A DNA stretch of 64,000 nt from Halosolutus amylolyticus (GCF_023566055.1 NZ_JALIQP010000006.1:169176-233175); one strand, 5' to 3'. Positions 1 through 10,799 are shown, counted from the first letter of the stretch. Translations and numbers: made by a program. The notes: generated by a model not told the origin, from the sequence alone.

Positions 1-832
1 TGTCCAGGGGAATCGTGCCGCTGTAGCGCTGGAGCAGGCCGCGCTCGTAGTACAGTTCGTCGTCGACGCGAGTGAGTCGGAAGCCGTAGTACCGGTTGAC
101 CGTCAGGAGTACGCTCACGATCCAGGCCGCGAGCAGGAACAGGAGAACGCCCCAGGCGAGCGCGAACACGCCGGTCCCGGGGAGATCATCGAGCAGTCCG
201 AACGGGACCAACGTTCCCGGATCGAACCCGCTCGCGAACGAGAGGGCGATTCCGCCGAGGAGACTGGCCCCCGGGTCGATCGTGAAGCAACTCAGGACGG
301 CGAGTTCCCGCGGCTCCATGGCGAAGAGCAGTTCTTCCTCGTCCCGGTCGTCGGCGTCTCGGTCGCGATCGAGTCCGCGTTCGACGTCGGCGTCCCCGCC
401 ACCGTTTCGCAGTTGACGTCGGAGGCGGCGAGCCTCGTCCTCGCCGACGTACTGGAGCGTGACCTCCGTCTGGCCCCCACCGGCGGTCTCGACGTGAACG
501 ACGGCCAGCCCGAGCGCCCGGCCGAGGACGGGCTGTCTCACGTCGACGTTCTGGATCCGCCGTCGCGGCACCTCCCGATCGCGCCGGGCGAACACGCCGG
601 ACGTGACGTCGAACGTGTCCGCGGTGAGTTCGTAGCGGAACCGCTCGTAGTAGGCGTACTCGTAGACGATCCCGAGCAGGATTCCGGCGAGAACCAGCCC
701 GCCGATAGTCAGGAGATTCGGACCGGCGCTTCCCGGGGATGCGACGACCCCGACGACGAAAAACAGGAACCCGGTGCTGACGCTCCGCGACACCGATCGG
801 ACGGCGACCGAGGCAGGGTGGAGTTTTCTCAT
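1..832 (-). CDS. bPH2 (DUF304) membrane protein, YdbT-like, cut by window edge
   Basis: This is the N-terminal 277 codons of a membrane protein with repeated bacterial PH domains; the 3' end lies outside the window. A hydrophobic pair at about residues 15-50 is followed by a first bPH2 domain with the family signature ending in a GGG-containing strand. A charged linker follows, then a second membrane pair and the start of another PH domain (YYERGLLQRYSG). The start ATG overlaps the stop of the upstream YdbS-like gene (TCAT on the plus strand), so the two are translationally coupled. The closest relative in view is the protein at 3606-5381. The function of the family is unknown; a role in membrane integrity is often guessed. 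Confidence 0.85.
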   Translation of the reverse strand, partial: MRKLHPASVAVRSVSRSVSTGFLFFVVGVVASPGSAGPNLLTIGGLVLAGILLGIVYEYAYYERFRYELTADTFDVTSGVFARRDREVPRRRIQNVDVRQPVLGRALGLAVVHVETAGGGQTEVTLQYVGEDEARRLRRQLRNGGGDADVERGLDRDRDADDRDEEELLFAMEPRELAVLSCFTIDPGASLLGGIALSFASGFDPGTLVPFGLLDDLPGTGVFALAWGVLLFLLAAWIVSVLLTVNRYYGFRLTRVDDELYYERGLLQRYSGTIPLD

Positions 833-1317
833 ACGGCGTCTTCGCCCTCGCTCTCGATCGCGAGTCGACGCAGCTCTTCGCGGAGACCGTTCGCGCGCTC
901 CGGTGTCAGCCCGGGAATCGCCACGTCGGCGCTCCGGGAGCCCGCGGTGTAGACGACCATCGTTGCCAGCCCGGTCGTTCGCTCGATCGGGGACCGCCGG
1001 GAGTCGACGTGCTGGACGCGGACGTACGGGACGACGGTCTTGACGCGCGTGAAGACGCCCCGCTCGATGTAGAGCCCGTCGTCCTGTATCTCGAATCGCC
1101 AGACGCTGTAGCGAAACCACGCGACGAGAACCCGCACAGCGGCGAGTACCACGGCGAGTCCCACGGCGGCCGGGACGAACCAGTCGGGTTCGGATGCCCA
1201 GACGCCGGTCGACGAAACCGCGATCGCGCCACCCACGATCAGGGCGCCGACGATCGCGGCCCGAATACCGGCGACGACGAGCCAGACGACGCGGACCCGG
1301 GGGGTGAGTCGTTCCAT
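829..1317 (-). CDS. bPH2 (DUF304) membrane protein, YdbS-like
   Basis: This 162-residue protein has two transmembrane helices (about residues 12-60) followed by a single bPH2 domain with the motif VPYVRVQHVDSR and a C-terminal IPGL motif. I start it at MERLTPR (1317) because the paralogue at 5386-5847 begins MESLHPR, and because a TATA-like TTTTATT lies about 29 nt upstream, as expected for a leaderless mRNA. It is the first gene of a two-gene operon with the YdbT-like gene at 1-832. The biochemical role is not known. The pair duplicates the pair at 3606-5847. Confidence 0.88.
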   Translation of the reverse strand: MERLTPRVRVVWLVVAGIRAAIVGALIVGGAIAVSSTGVWASEPDWFVPAAVGLAVVLAAVRVLVAWFRYSVWRFEIQDDGLYIERGVFTRVKTVVPYVRVQHVDSRRSPIERTTGLATMVVYTAGSRSADVAIPGLTPERANGLREELRRLAIESEGEDAV

Positions 1318-1507
1318 ACTGTCCGTGAGGCACACTGTGCGAATAAAAGGTGGGAACGCAAGAGCCCGGTCGACGAGGAACGGGGGCACACAGAATCACG
1401 GTCGACGACGCGGCGATCACGAATCGTTACGGGGCGGGCGCATCGACGGAGCGGGCCCCTCGATCGCAGAGGGCGGGAAAAGCCGAGATCCGTGCCGAGA
1501 GACGTCG

Positions 1508-1741
1508 TCAGTGTGTCGCCGTCCGGACGTCTTCGACGTGAAAGAGGTCGTCCTGCAGTCCGTCGCCGTCGCAGTCCTCGTTCGGACAGGTATAGTGCCA
1601 CCCGTCTTTCGTGGCATCCCCTTCTCGGAATCGATCACCACATACCTGACAGAATAGTTGTCCTTTCGTACAGGTATCCCGGTGTAACTCGAGGGCGAGC
1701 TCCGTCTGGAACGACTGGTTACAGTTGCGACAAGTGTGCAT
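1508..1741 (-). CDS. Small zinc-finger protein with C2H2-like and CxxC motifs
   Basis: This 77-residue protein starts MHTCRNCNQSF. It contains CxxC-x12-HxxxxC (residues 4-24), resembling a C2H2/C2HC finger, followed by CxxC (residues 31-34) and a His/Cys pair near residues 49-57 that could form a second zinc site. Such mini zinc-finger proteins are common in haloarchaea and mostly lack an assigned function; nucleic-acid binding or protein contact is plausible. It stands alone between the bPH2 pair and fumC. Cys and His placement is the only evidence, so the metal is inferred. Confidence 0.8.
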   Translation of the reverse strand: MHTCRNCNQSFQTELALELHRDTCTKGQLFCQVCGDRFREGDATKDGWHYTCPNEDCDGDGLQDDLFHVEDVRTATH

Positions 1742-2075
1742 GTTTCGTCTGACGATACCCTCCGTAAAAACTGCTTGGGTTCTTTTATTACGCCGTATTC
1801 GGTCGTGATTCGGCGTTACTGTGCCGATTTAGGGTCCACACGTCGGGAAGAAAAACCGACAGAATTTCCGTATTACTCGGATCCGTGTGTAGCGTTTCCT
1901 GTCACGACGCCGTGGCAGCACTCGCCGTCGAACAGGGGACGAGAAATACTATATGGGCTCTGGTATATCTGACGAACGGACCCCGACACGTCGGTCGATC
2001 GCTACCGGTCGTGGGGTGGGTGGTCGGCCGATCGGTCGCGGTTCGAGGGGAGTCCGATCGCGGACGGCGTCGTCG
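1742..2075. other. Intergenic region between the zinc-finger gene and fumC
   Basis: There are 334 bases without a credible gene. The left end holds the upstream region of the zinc-finger gene, including T-rich runs (about 1765-1800). The right end lies downstream of fumC. A TATA-like ATACTATATGG near 1949 points rightwards, but no open frame with haloarchaeal codon use follows it on that strand. Nothing else was recognised. Confidence 0.5.
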
Positions 2076-3488
2076 TCAGTCGTCCTGACCGAGGATACCC
2101 CGTTCGGTCATCTTCCGGGGGTCGAGCACCTCGTCGGCCTCCTCCTCGGAGAGGTAGCCCTTCTCGAGGACGACCTCGCGGACGGTCTTTCCCTCCTTGA
2201 GCGCGGTCTTTGCGACCTCGCTGGCCCTGTCGTAGCCGATGTGGACGTTCAGCGAGGTAGCCATCGCCATCGACTGCTCGACGCGGTCACGGCAGTACTC
2301 CTCGTTGGCCTCGAGTTCCGCGACGAAGCGATCGGCGAAGACCTGGCTGGCGTTCGAGATGAGTTCGGCCGACTGGAGGAAGTTGTGCGCGAGGACGGGC
2401 TTGTAGAGGTTGAGATCGATCTGGCCCTCGGCGGCACCCGCGGAGACGGCGGCGTCGTTGCCGACGACCTGTTTGTGGACCTGGTTGACGGCCTCGGCTA
2501 CGACGGGGTTGATCTTGCCGGGCATGATCGAGGACCCGGGCTGGTTCTCCGGCTGTTCGATCTCGCCGAGACCGTTGCGCGGGCCGGAGGCGAGCAGCCG
2601 AAGGTCGTTGGCGATCTTGTTCAGCGACCCCGCGACCACGCGGAGCGCGCCGTGGGCCTCGCTCATCGCGTCGTGGGCGGCCTGGGCCTCGAAGTGATCG
2701 TCGGCCTCGCGGAACTGGACGCCCGTCTCCTTCGTGATGTACTCGGCGGCGCGGCCGGGGAACTCCTCGTGGGTGTTCAGTCCCGTTCCGGTCGCGGTTC
2801 CGCCGAGGGCGAGTTCCGCGAGGTGTTCGCGGACCTTGTCGACGCGGGAGAGTCCCTTCTCGACCTGCGTGCGGTAGCCGCCGAACTCCTGGCCGAGGGT
2901 GACCGGCGTCGCGTCCTGCAGGTGGGTGCGGCCGGTCTTGACGACGTCGTCGAACTCCTCCTCTTTCGTCTCGAGCGCTTCGCGAAGGGTGTCGAGCGCG
3001 GGAATGACGTCCTTCTCGATCGCCTCGAGGGAGGCCACGTGCATCGCCGTCGGGATGACGTCGTTGCTCGACTGGCCGTAGTTGACGTGGTCGTTCGGGT
3101 GGACGACCCGATCGCCGATCTCAGCGCCCATGATCTCGGCGGCGCGGTTGGCGATGACCTCGTTGGCGTTCATGTTCGACGACGTGCCGGACCCGGTCTG
3201 GAAGACGTCGACCGGGAACTGCTCGTCGTGATCGCCGGCGATGACCTCGTCGGCGGCCTCGACGATCGCGTCCGCGACGTCGTCCTCGACGAGGCCGAGG
3301 TCGCGGTTGGCCTGCGCGGCGGCCTTCTTGACCACGCCGAGCGCGCGGACGAACCGCCGCCCGAAGGTGATTCCCGAGATGGGGAAGTTCCCGATCGCAC
3401 GCTGGGTCTGTGCACCCCAGTAGGCGTCGGCCGGGACCTGCATTTCGCCGAGGCTGTCCTCCTCGATACGGAACTCGTCGTCTCCCAT
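2076..3488 (-). CDS. fumC: Fumarate hydratase, class II
   Basis: This 470-residue enzyme interconverts fumarate and L-malate in the citric acid cycle. It has the usual length for class II fumarases. The superfamily signature GSSIMPGKINPV is at about residues 318-329, and the substrate-site segments SGTSSNMNANEV (about 98-109) and TGRTHLQDATPV (about 185-196) are intact. The C-terminal domain ends with the DPRKMT motif seen in fumarases. A TATA-like GTTTTTACC about 27 nt upstream supports the start at 3488 with a leaderless message. It appears monocistronic. Confidence 0.97.
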   Translation of the reverse strand: MGDDEFRIEEDSLGEMQVPADAYWGAQTQRAIGNFPISGITFGRRFVRALGVVKKAAAQANRDLGLVEDDVADAIVEAADEVIAGDHDEQFPVDVFQTGSGTSSNMNANEVIANRAAEIMGAEIGDRVVHPNDHVNYGQSSNDVIPTAMHVASLEAIEKDVIPALDTLREALETKEEEFDDVVKTGRTHLQDATPVTLGQEFGGYRTQVEKGLSRVDKVREHLAELALGGTATGTGLNTHEEFPGRAAEYITKETGVQFREADDHFEAQAAHDAMSEAHGALRVVAGSLNKIANDLRLLASGPRNGLGEIEQPENQPGSSIMPGKINPVVAEAVNQVHKQVVGNDAAVSAGAAEGQIDLNLYKPVLAHNFLQSAELISNASQVFADRFVAELEANEEYCRDRVEQSMAMATSLNVHIGYDRASEVAKTALKEGKTVREVVLEKGYLSEEEADEVLDPRKMTERGILGQDD

Positions 3489-3605
3489 ACGCGGAGCCTC
3501 GCGGGCGGTCAGGTAAAAACCACCGAAAGGGCGCGCGAACGAGCGACGGCGGCCGCCATACGACGGGTCCGCGACCGGGGACCGTCGGGGACGTCGTCGG
3601 CGTGC

Positions 3606-5381
3606 TCAGGTGAAATCGACCTCCAGTCCGACGTCGTCCGCGCGGGCGCGATCGCGCAGGGCCGACTGGAGTCGGTCCCGACTGGTTCCGTGGACGTCCC
3701 GCGCGTCCGCGAGATGGACGTCGTAGATCGTCGGCGTCGACCAGAAGAAGTCCCGCGAACTGGCGGTGTCGACGACCAGCGACGCCAGCCCCAGCCGGCG
3801 CTGGAAGATCGATCGCCGGGTGTTGACGGTCTGGATGCGGTAGTAGGGGATCACGGTCGTCCGGCGACGCCAGAAGCCCCGGCGGATCACGAGGTGGTCC
3901 TCGCCGACGGCGTAGCCGAGGTGGACGTACCGGAGGTGGGCCGCGGGCGGGACCGCGACGAAGACGATCGCGGCGAGATACCAGCGATCGAGCGGGGTCA
4001 CCTGTGCGATCCCGAACGCGATGGCGACGACGACGAGCGCGACCAGCGAGAACCGGACGAGGTAGCGTCGCCGGGCGAGCGTCGGCGGACTGTGGAAGGT
4101 CGGCGTCTCGACGCCGGTGAGGTTCTCGGTGAACCGGTGGACGCGGCCCTGCTTCGCGAGCGGGACGGCCGACTGGCTCCCGCTGTCGCTGTCGGGGCCG
4201 TAGCCGGCGGTCTCGACCCAGAGCCCGGCGTAGCCGATGAGTCGCTGGACGGGGTTGTCCGTGATCGTGACCGACTGGACCTTCTCGACGGGGATCGAGC
4301 CGCTGTAGCGCTGGAGCAACCCGCGCTCGTAGACGAAGTCCTCGCCGGCGCGGCCGAGCCGGAAGTCGTAGTAGGTCGTGAACGTGTAGGCGACGCTCAC
4401 GAGATAGGTGACGAGGACCCCGTTGATCGCCGAGATGACCGTGAAGATCCCGTAGCTCTGGGCGTCGCCGGTCGCGAGATCTTGCGGGCCGCCGAACGGC
4501 TGTGCGACGGTCACGAGCAGGTCGAGGATCGTATCCGTCGCGAGGAAGAACGCGAACGTCACGGCGGCGATGGCAGCGGGCCGGAACGAGGTAAACGAGT
4601 ACAGCAGGAGTTCGCGTGATTCGAGGTCGAACAGCCGCTTTCGGCGGGGCTCGAGGCGATCGATCGGTTCGGCCCGTTCGCCGCCGGATTCGATCCCCTC
4701 CTCGATGGCCCGCTCCGTCCCGTCGTAGCCCCGGCGGTCCGACTCGCCCGCAGTCGATCCGGGGTCGATCGGCCCTGTACGATCGGAGTCGACCTCGGGG
4801 ACGATGTCGTCGGCGGCGGTGGATTCGGTTGCCGTCTCGGCCTCGCCGACTGCGTCGGACTCCGTCGGCCGATCGGACTCCGCCGTCGGGAGTTCGGTGT
4901 CGGCCCGCTCGCCGGACTCGCGGCGTCGTCGCTCTTTCACTGCGGCGGTCCGTCGCCTGATCTCGCGCTGGAGGCGCTCCGCCTCGGCCTCGCTGACGAA
5001 GTTCAGAGTCGCCTCGCTGTTGCCGCCGCCCGCGGTCTCGATCGAGACGATCGCGAGCCCGAGCAGTCGCTGGACGACGCCCTGGCGGACGTCGACGTTC
5101 TGGATCCGCCGGTAGGGGATCTCTCGGGAGCGGCGGGCGATCACACCGGAGGCGACGTCGACGGTCGTCTCCGTGACCGCGTACTCGAACCGGTAGTAGT
5201 ACGCGATCCCGTAGCCGACGCCGGCCAGGAGACCGAGCGGCGCGGCGAACGGTGCCCAGGCGGCGCTGACGAGGTCGGTGACGCTCGACAGTCCGATGAC
5301 CAGCGCGATCGGGATCCAGAGCCAGACGAACGCGTACTGGAGGGCGTAGAAAACCGCGCTGAGTGGGTGCAGGCGATTCAT
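3606..5381 (-). CDS. bPH2 (DUF304) multi-domain membrane protein, YdbT-like
   Basis: This 591-residue protein has three bPH2 domains (roughly residues 60-140, 330-410 and 490-575), each preceded by a pair of transmembrane helices. Recurring motifs are IPYRRIQNVD, IPVEKVQSV and IPYYRIQTVN. Between the first and second units lies a hydrophilic, Glu/Asp/Ser-rich linker of about 100 residues (about 150-250) that is probably disordered. The gene follows its YdbS-like partner by 4 nt and is surely co-transcribed with it. This is the complete version of the architecture whose front part is seen at 1-832. Function unknown. Confidence 0.88.
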   Translation of the reverse strand: MNRLHPLSAVFYALQYAFVWLWIPIALVIGLSSVTDLVSAAWAPFAAPLGLLAGVGYGIAYYYRFEYAVTETTVDVASGVIARRSREIPYRRIQNVDVRQGVVQRLLGLAIVSIETAGGGNSEATLNFVSEAEAERLQREIRRRTAAVKERRRRESGERADTELPTAESDRPTESDAVGEAETATESTAADDIVPEVDSDRTGPIDPGSTAGESDRRGYDGTERAIEEGIESGGERAEPIDRLEPRRKRLFDLESRELLLYSFTSFRPAAIAAVTFAFFLATDTILDLLVTVAQPFGGPQDLATGDAQSYGIFTVISAINGVLVTYLVSVAYTFTTYYDFRLGRAGEDFVYERGLLQRYSGSIPVEKVQSVTITDNPVQRLIGYAGLWVETAGYGPDSDSGSQSAVPLAKQGRVHRFTENLTGVETPTFHSPPTLARRRYLVRFSLVALVVVAIAFGIAQVTPLDRWYLAAIVFVAVPPAAHLRYVHLGYAVGEDHLVIRRGFWRRRTTVIPYYRIQTVNTRRSIFQRRLGLASLVVDTASSRDFFWSTPTIYDVHLADARDVHGTSRDRLQSALRDRARADDVGLEVDFT

Positions 5382-5385
5382 CGAT

Positions 5386-5847
5386 TCAGACGGCGTCTTC
5401 GACCTCGCTCTCGACGGCGAGTTCGCGGAGGGTGTCCTGCAGATCCCGCGCCCGGTCCGGGCGCAAGCCCGGGATCGTCACGTCCGCGTTTCGCGACCCT
5501 GCGGTGTAGACGACCACGCTCGAGAGTCCGAGCGCCCGCTCGATCGGCCCGAACTGTGTGTCGACGTGCTGGACCCGGACGAACGGCACGGCGGTCTCGA
5601 CGAACGTGACGACTCCCCGTTCGAGGTAGAGGGCGTCCGACTGGAGTTCGAACCGCCAGACCTGGTGGCGCCGGATCGCGTAGCCGATGCCGAGTACGAT
5701 CGCGATCGCGACGATCGCCCCGAGGGCGACCGTCGGGACGGCCGTGAGCCACCGGTCGACGGCCGCGAGGACGGCGCCGACGGCGATTGCGACGATCGCC
5801 GCCTGTGCGATCCAGAGCAACCTGATGCGGGGGTGGAGCGACTCCAT
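5386..5847 (-). CDS. bPH2 (DUF304) membrane protein, YdbS-like
   Basis: This 153-residue protein has two N-terminal transmembrane helices (about residues 10-58), then one bPH2 domain with VPFVRVQHVD and a C-terminal IPGL motif. It is the paralogue of the protein at 829-1317, with the same length class and the same opening (MESLHPR). A TATA-like CTTTATCC lies 27 nt upstream of the start, indicating a leaderless transcript that continues into the YdbT-like gene. The two YdbS/YdbT pairs are collinear and in the same orientation, so they probably arose by duplication. Function unknown. Confidence 0.88.
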   Translation of the reverse strand: MESLHPRIRLLWIAQAAIVAIAVGAVLAAVDRWLTAVPTVALGAIVAIAIVLGIGYAIRRHQVWRFELQSDALYLERGVVTFVETAVPFVRVQHVDTQFGPIERALGLSSVVVYTAGSRNADVTIPGLRPDRARDLQDTLRELAVESEVEDAV

Positions 5848-5942
5848 ACGCGTATCCTATCAACATCGAAGGATAAAGGTGCGGTTCCGACTCGAGGCGG
5901 CGGCGCGAGCGCGGCGTGGGGTCCCGGCACCGACGCGGGTGC

Positions 5943-6200
5943 TCACTCCGCCGCCGTCTCCTCGTACTCCTCGGGGGTGTACGTCGAGAGTTCGAGGGCA
6001 TGAATGTCGGTCGTCATGTGGTCGTCCAGGGCGTCGTAGACCTGCTGGTGTTGCTGGACGAGCGGTACCCCTTCGAAGGTCGGCGAGACGACCGTCGCCG
6101 CGAGGTGATCGTCGTCGTGCTCGTCGCGCGCGTACGTGACGGTCGCGTCCGCGTCTTCGAGGTTCGATTCGATGACGTCCTCGACGTCGGCTGGCTTCAT
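5943..6200 (-). CDS. BolA family protein
   Basis: This 85-residue protein has the BolA/IbaG fold. It opens MKPADVEDVIESNLEDA, has the loop HDDDHLAATVVSPTFEG, then LVQQHQQVYDAL and the C-terminal MTTDIHALELSTYTPEE (the family's conserved I-H-A-L-x-x-x-T-x-T-P-E-E). BolA proteins work with monothiol glutaredoxins or Fe-S carriers in iron-sulfur trafficking; an archaeal partner is not evident here, although an IscA-type gene lies at 56985. I start at the internal Met because residues before it do not fit the family. Confidence 0.9.
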   Translation of the reverse strand: MKPADVEDVIESNLEDADATVTYARDEHDDDHLAATVVSPTFEGVPLVQQHQQVYDALDDHMTTDIHALELSTYTPEEYEETAAE

Positions 6201-6361
6201 ACCGTGCCCTCCGTCCGCTCGCGGCAAAAACACGGCGGTCCCGGTGAGGGTCACACGAGATGCCGATCGACGGAGTCACGAGGGCGATCGGTCCGCCGTC
6301 ACCCGATCGCCGCGTGCCGCCGATCGTCGTCTTTTTATCGGCTCCCGTCGCTGTCGGTCGT

Positions 6362-6880
6362 ATGTCACTGGCAGCCGAGACGCGCCGCGCAGTCGATCGC
6401 CGCCCCTTCCTCGCGGCTGCCCTGCGGGCCGGCGTCGTCAACTACACCGCCGCGGCCCGCTATCTGGACGTCGACGGGGACCCGGAGGCGATCGCGACCG
6501 CCCTGCGACGGTACGCCGAGGAGTTGCCGACCTACGAGACGACCGGGCGCGACGTCAGGGTCCGGATGCGAAGCGGGATCGGCGTGATCGGCGGCGAGAG
6601 CGACGTCGAGGACGACGATACCGCGGGCGATCGGGGACTGCTGACGGTCGGGGGCGTCACCGTCGGCGCGTGCGACGGCGGGAAAACCGCGATCGTCGCG
6701 ACCGGCGGCGTCGATGCCGCCGCCCTCGCTCACGCGTTGCAGACGCTTTCGATCGACGACGTCGACCCCGACGCGGCCGCAGTCGGCGAGGGAACGATGG
6801 TGATCGTCGTCGATCGCCGCGAGGGTGCGACCGCCCTCCGGACGATCGAGGCGGCGCTCGATCGGGTTCCGGACCGGTAG
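6362..6880 (+). CDS. Conserved haloarchaeal protein (resembles DUF7523)
   Basis: This 172-residue protein begins MSLAAETRRAVDRRPFL. The N-terminal part (1-60) looks like a small helical, DNA-binding-like domain; the rest is an alpha/beta region with GGVTVGACDGGKTAIVATGGVD, resembling an ACT-like ligand-binding fold. I chose this start because a TTTTTATC TATA element lies 27 nt upstream, and the residues before it are atypical. It precedes cysS by about 100 bp in the same direction but has its own promoter. No experimental function is known to me. Confidence 0.8.
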   Translation: MSLAAETRRAVDRRPFLAAALRAGVVNYTAAARYLDVDGDPEAIATALRRYAEELPTYETTGRDVRVRMRSGIGVIGGESDVEDDDTAGDRGLLTVGGVTVGACDGGKTAIVATGGVDAAALAHALQTLSIDDVDPDAAAVGEGTMVIVVDRREGATALRTIEAALDRVPDR

Positions 6881-6986
6881 CCGGGTTTCGATCGGCCGGA
6901 ACGGTGGGTCACGGACGCGATCGGCGAGGGGTTCGCGATCGAATGCCATCACACTGTTTAACTTTCGTCCGCGGGAAGTGATGGTA

Positions 6987-8525
<1,539 letters not shown>

Positions 8526-8640
8526 GCCGTCCCGAGATCGCGATCGGTCCGCTGGAGCTGTCGTCCCGCTTCTGCCGCGTGACTCGTAACGGGTCCGTTC
8601 CACGAAACTTATAGTGACGAAGGAGGTCCCCTCGAACAGG

Positions 8641-9333
8641 ATGAATCGACGACCACTCGTCGCCGCGCTCGCGTCCGGAATCGTCGGCACCTCGGCTGGC
8701 TGTCTCGGCTTCCTCGACGACGCCACCACGTTTTCGGCGTCGCCGGCGATCGTCGAGACCGATGCGGCCGCCGAGGCCGGCTACGAGTACCAGGGAACCG
8801 TCGAGCGGGTCGAAACGAGAGACGTCCCCCGGACCGACGAGACCGTCGAGGTGACGAACTACGTCAGCGAGTACACTCGAACGATCGAGACCCCGCTGTC
8901 CGTCCTCGACGTCGACGGCGCGGAGGCCGGCGTCTTCGCCGTCATCACGACCCCGCAGGTGCGCGTTGCCGGGAAGGACTTCAACCCCGTCGGTGACATG
9001 TCGAACGCCGAGATCGTCGAACTCGTCCAGGGCCAGTATGAGGCGCTCTCGATCGACGGGTCTGTCGGCGACCGATCGGTCGACGGACTGGACCAGTCGA
9101 TCGCCGTCGAGACGTTCGAGGGGGAAGCGAGGTTTCTGGGACAGGGGAGGATCGACGTCTTCCTCGACGTCGCCCAACCGGAGCACGGCGACGACCACCT
9201 CGTGATCGTCGGCGTCTACCCCGACGACCACAACCTGCCGGTCGCGGACGAGGAAGCGCGGATCGACACGATGATCCGCGGCCTGGAACACGGCGACGAC
9301 GTCGACGCCGACGTCGAACCGGCAGACGGGTAG
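8641..9333 (+). CDS. Haloarchaeal lipoprotein (resembles DUF6517)
   Basis: This 230-residue secreted lipoprotein has a short signal peptide, MNRRPLVAALASGIVGTSAGC, ending in a lipobox with Cys21. The mature domain is acidic and beta-rich with the segments TNYVSEYTRTIE and VFAVITTPQVRVAGKDFNPVGDMS typical of this haloarchaeal family. It would sit on the outer face of the cell membrane; no enzymatic motif is visible. A CTTATAG box about 30 nt upstream favours the start at 8641 over the upstream in-frame ATG. It stands alone after cysS. Function unknown. Confidence 0.85.
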   Translation: MNRRPLVAALASGIVGTSAGCLGFLDDATTFSASPAIVETDAAAEAGYEYQGTVERVETRDVPRTDETVEVTNYVSEYTRTIETPLSVLDVDGAEAGVFAVITTPQVRVAGKDFNPVGDMSNAEIVELVQGQYEALSIDGSVGDRSVDGLDQSIAVETFEGEARFLGQGRIDVFLDVAQPEHGDDHLVIVGVYPDDHNLPVADEEARIDTMIRGLEHGDDVDADVEPADG

Positions 9334-9386
9334 TCGGGACGGTCGATCGACAGAATCGATCCGGTTCGAACGCTCTTTTCGTCCCG

Positions 9387-10493
9387 CTAGAACCCGAGCG
9401 CGGTAACGATCGAGACGCCGCTCGCGAGGGCACCGAGTAGGTAGCCGCCGATCGCGCCACCGTTGAGGAGCGGCAGGCCGGCGTGGGGTCGGCCCTTGAG
9501 CACCATGTACATGAGCACGAGCAGGCCGGCGATCGTCCCGACGATCGCACCCAGCGCCGCGTAGTTCAGCGCGATCACGGGGACGGCGATCGTCCCGGCG
9601 TCGAGGAAGTACGCGGCACTGACGACGATGATGGTCGGGATGACGGCGTCGCCGAGCCCGATGAAGAGGGCGTCGCGCTCCAGTTCGTCCGCTGGGGCGT
9701 CGTCCTCTCCGGCGACTCGATCGTCGTCTTGGGTCCTGGTGTCGCGATCGCCGCCTTCGGTCCCGGACCCGGCGTCTTCGGCCGCCGAGTCGTCGCCGGG
9801 AGCGGCCGCGCCGTTCGCACCGGCGGCGGACCCGGCCGTCTCGATCGACTCGTCACCGCCGTCTTCGAGCACGTCGTCGGTGCTCCCGGCCGCGAGATAC
9901 GAGTACGAGAGCGTCGTCGGGACGACGAGGACGACCGGAATCTTCAGGTCCATCACCCCCTCGGCCAGATCGAGCATGTGTTCGGTCCCGTAGACGCTGA
10001 TCGCGTCGTAGACCGCCAGCACCGAGAGAAGCAGGATCGCGGGCAGGAGGCCGAAACTGATCCCGAAGAGGGCGGCCGCGCCGGCCCCCATCAGGACCCC
10101 GGCCGTGTCGATGACGTACCACTCCGGGTAGAACAGCAGGCCCGCACCCACGCCGATCGCCGCGAGGCCGGCGAGGACGTTGGTCTCGCCGACGGTCACG
10201 ACCGGCGGGACCAACTCGACGAAGACGTACCAGGCGAGCATCACGCTGACGCCGACGATCAGGAGCCTGATGAGCCACTGGAGGTCGAACTTGAACGCCG
10301 CGAGCATGAACCCGGTCGCGACGAGAATGATCGCGAAGTAGACGATACTGTTCGTCGGATTGTCGGGGTCCTCGACGGCCTGCCGGTCGGACTCGTGGAA
10401 GGGCTCGGTCAGCGCCAGCGCGCCCAACTGGACGCCGAGAAACAGCAGGACCGTCAGCCCGACGGCGAGGAGGATCCGCGTCCGATCGTTCAT
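9387..10493 (-). CDS. Presenilin-family intramembrane aspartyl protease (PSH)
   Basis: This 368-residue polytopic membrane protein has about nine predicted helices. The two catalytic aspartates of the A22 family are visible: YD in YDAISVYGTEHM (about residues 160-171), and GLGD in FIGLGDAVIP (about 275). The LPLL segment near the C terminus occupies the place of the PAL motif. Between helices 6 and 7 lies an acidic loop of about 75 residues, the site of autoproteolysis in presenilins. Archaeal homologues cleave membrane-embedded substrates such as signal-peptide remnants. The neighbours gar1 and srp19 are on the same strand; the gap is 67 bp. Confidence 0.93.
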   Translation of the reverse strand: MNDRTRILLAVGLTVLLFLGVQLGALALTEPFHESDRQAVEDPDNPTNSIVYFAIILVATGFMLAAFKFDLQWLIRLLIVGVSVMLAWYVFVELVPPVVTVGETNVLAGLAAIGVGAGLLFYPEWYVIDTAGVLMGAGAAALFGISFGLLPAILLLSVLAVYDAISVYGTEHMLDLAEGVMDLKIPVVLVVPTTLSYSYLAAGSTDDVLEDGGDESIETAGSAAGANGAAAPGDDSAAEDAGSGTEGGDRDTRTQDDDRVAGEDDAPADELERDALFIGLGDAVIPTIIVVSAAYFLDAGTIAVPVIALNYAALGAIVGTIAGLLVLMYMVLKGRPHAGLPLLNGGAIGGYLLGALASGVSIVTALGF

Positions 10494-10560
10494 GCACCGG
10501 GGTTCGAAGGCCGATCGTATGGGTGTTTTCGTTGGCGGCGAAGACGCCCGACGGAACGAC

Positions 10561-10797
10561 CTAGCGCGCGTACAGCGTCGACCCGACCAGCGACGGCAGG
10601 TGGACGTCCTCGTCGGGCGTCACCGCCAGGTAGGGCCGATCGACGGGGCCGAAGACGTCGACGACGCGACCGACGTCGTCGAGCGACTCGTCGAGGACCA
10701 TCGTCCCGATCACGTCGTGACCGTCGTCGTCACCGTCGTCCGCCCGCAGGATCGCGAGGCCCTGTGCGGTGCGGACGACCTGTCCGATCCGGCGCAT
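10561..10797 (-). CDS. gar1: H/ACA RNP component Gar1
   Basis: This 78-residue protein is the core Gar1 beta-barrel of archaeal H/ACA guide RNPs, which pseudouridylate rRNA together with Cbf5, Nop10 and L7Ae. The sequence runs MRRIGQVVRTAQGLAIL, then GTMVLDESLDDVGRVVDVFGPVDRPYLAV, the conserved strand and loop that contact Cbf5. It lacks the eukaryotic GAR repeats, as expected for archaea. It begins 2 nt after the srp19 stop, so the two form an operon, a pairing commonly seen in haloarchaea. Confidence 0.93.
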   Translation of the reverse strand: MRRIGQVVRTAQGLAILRADDGDDDGHDVIGTMVLDESLDDVGRVVDVFGPVDRPYLAVTPDEDVHLPSLVGSTLYAR

Positions 10798-10799
10798 CG

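Noticed and set aside
1953..4619. 888-codon open frame opposite fumC and the YdbT-like gene
   Set aside because: It is antisense to clear genes, its residue pattern is the GC-driven complement of their codons, and it spans two genes and a spacer.
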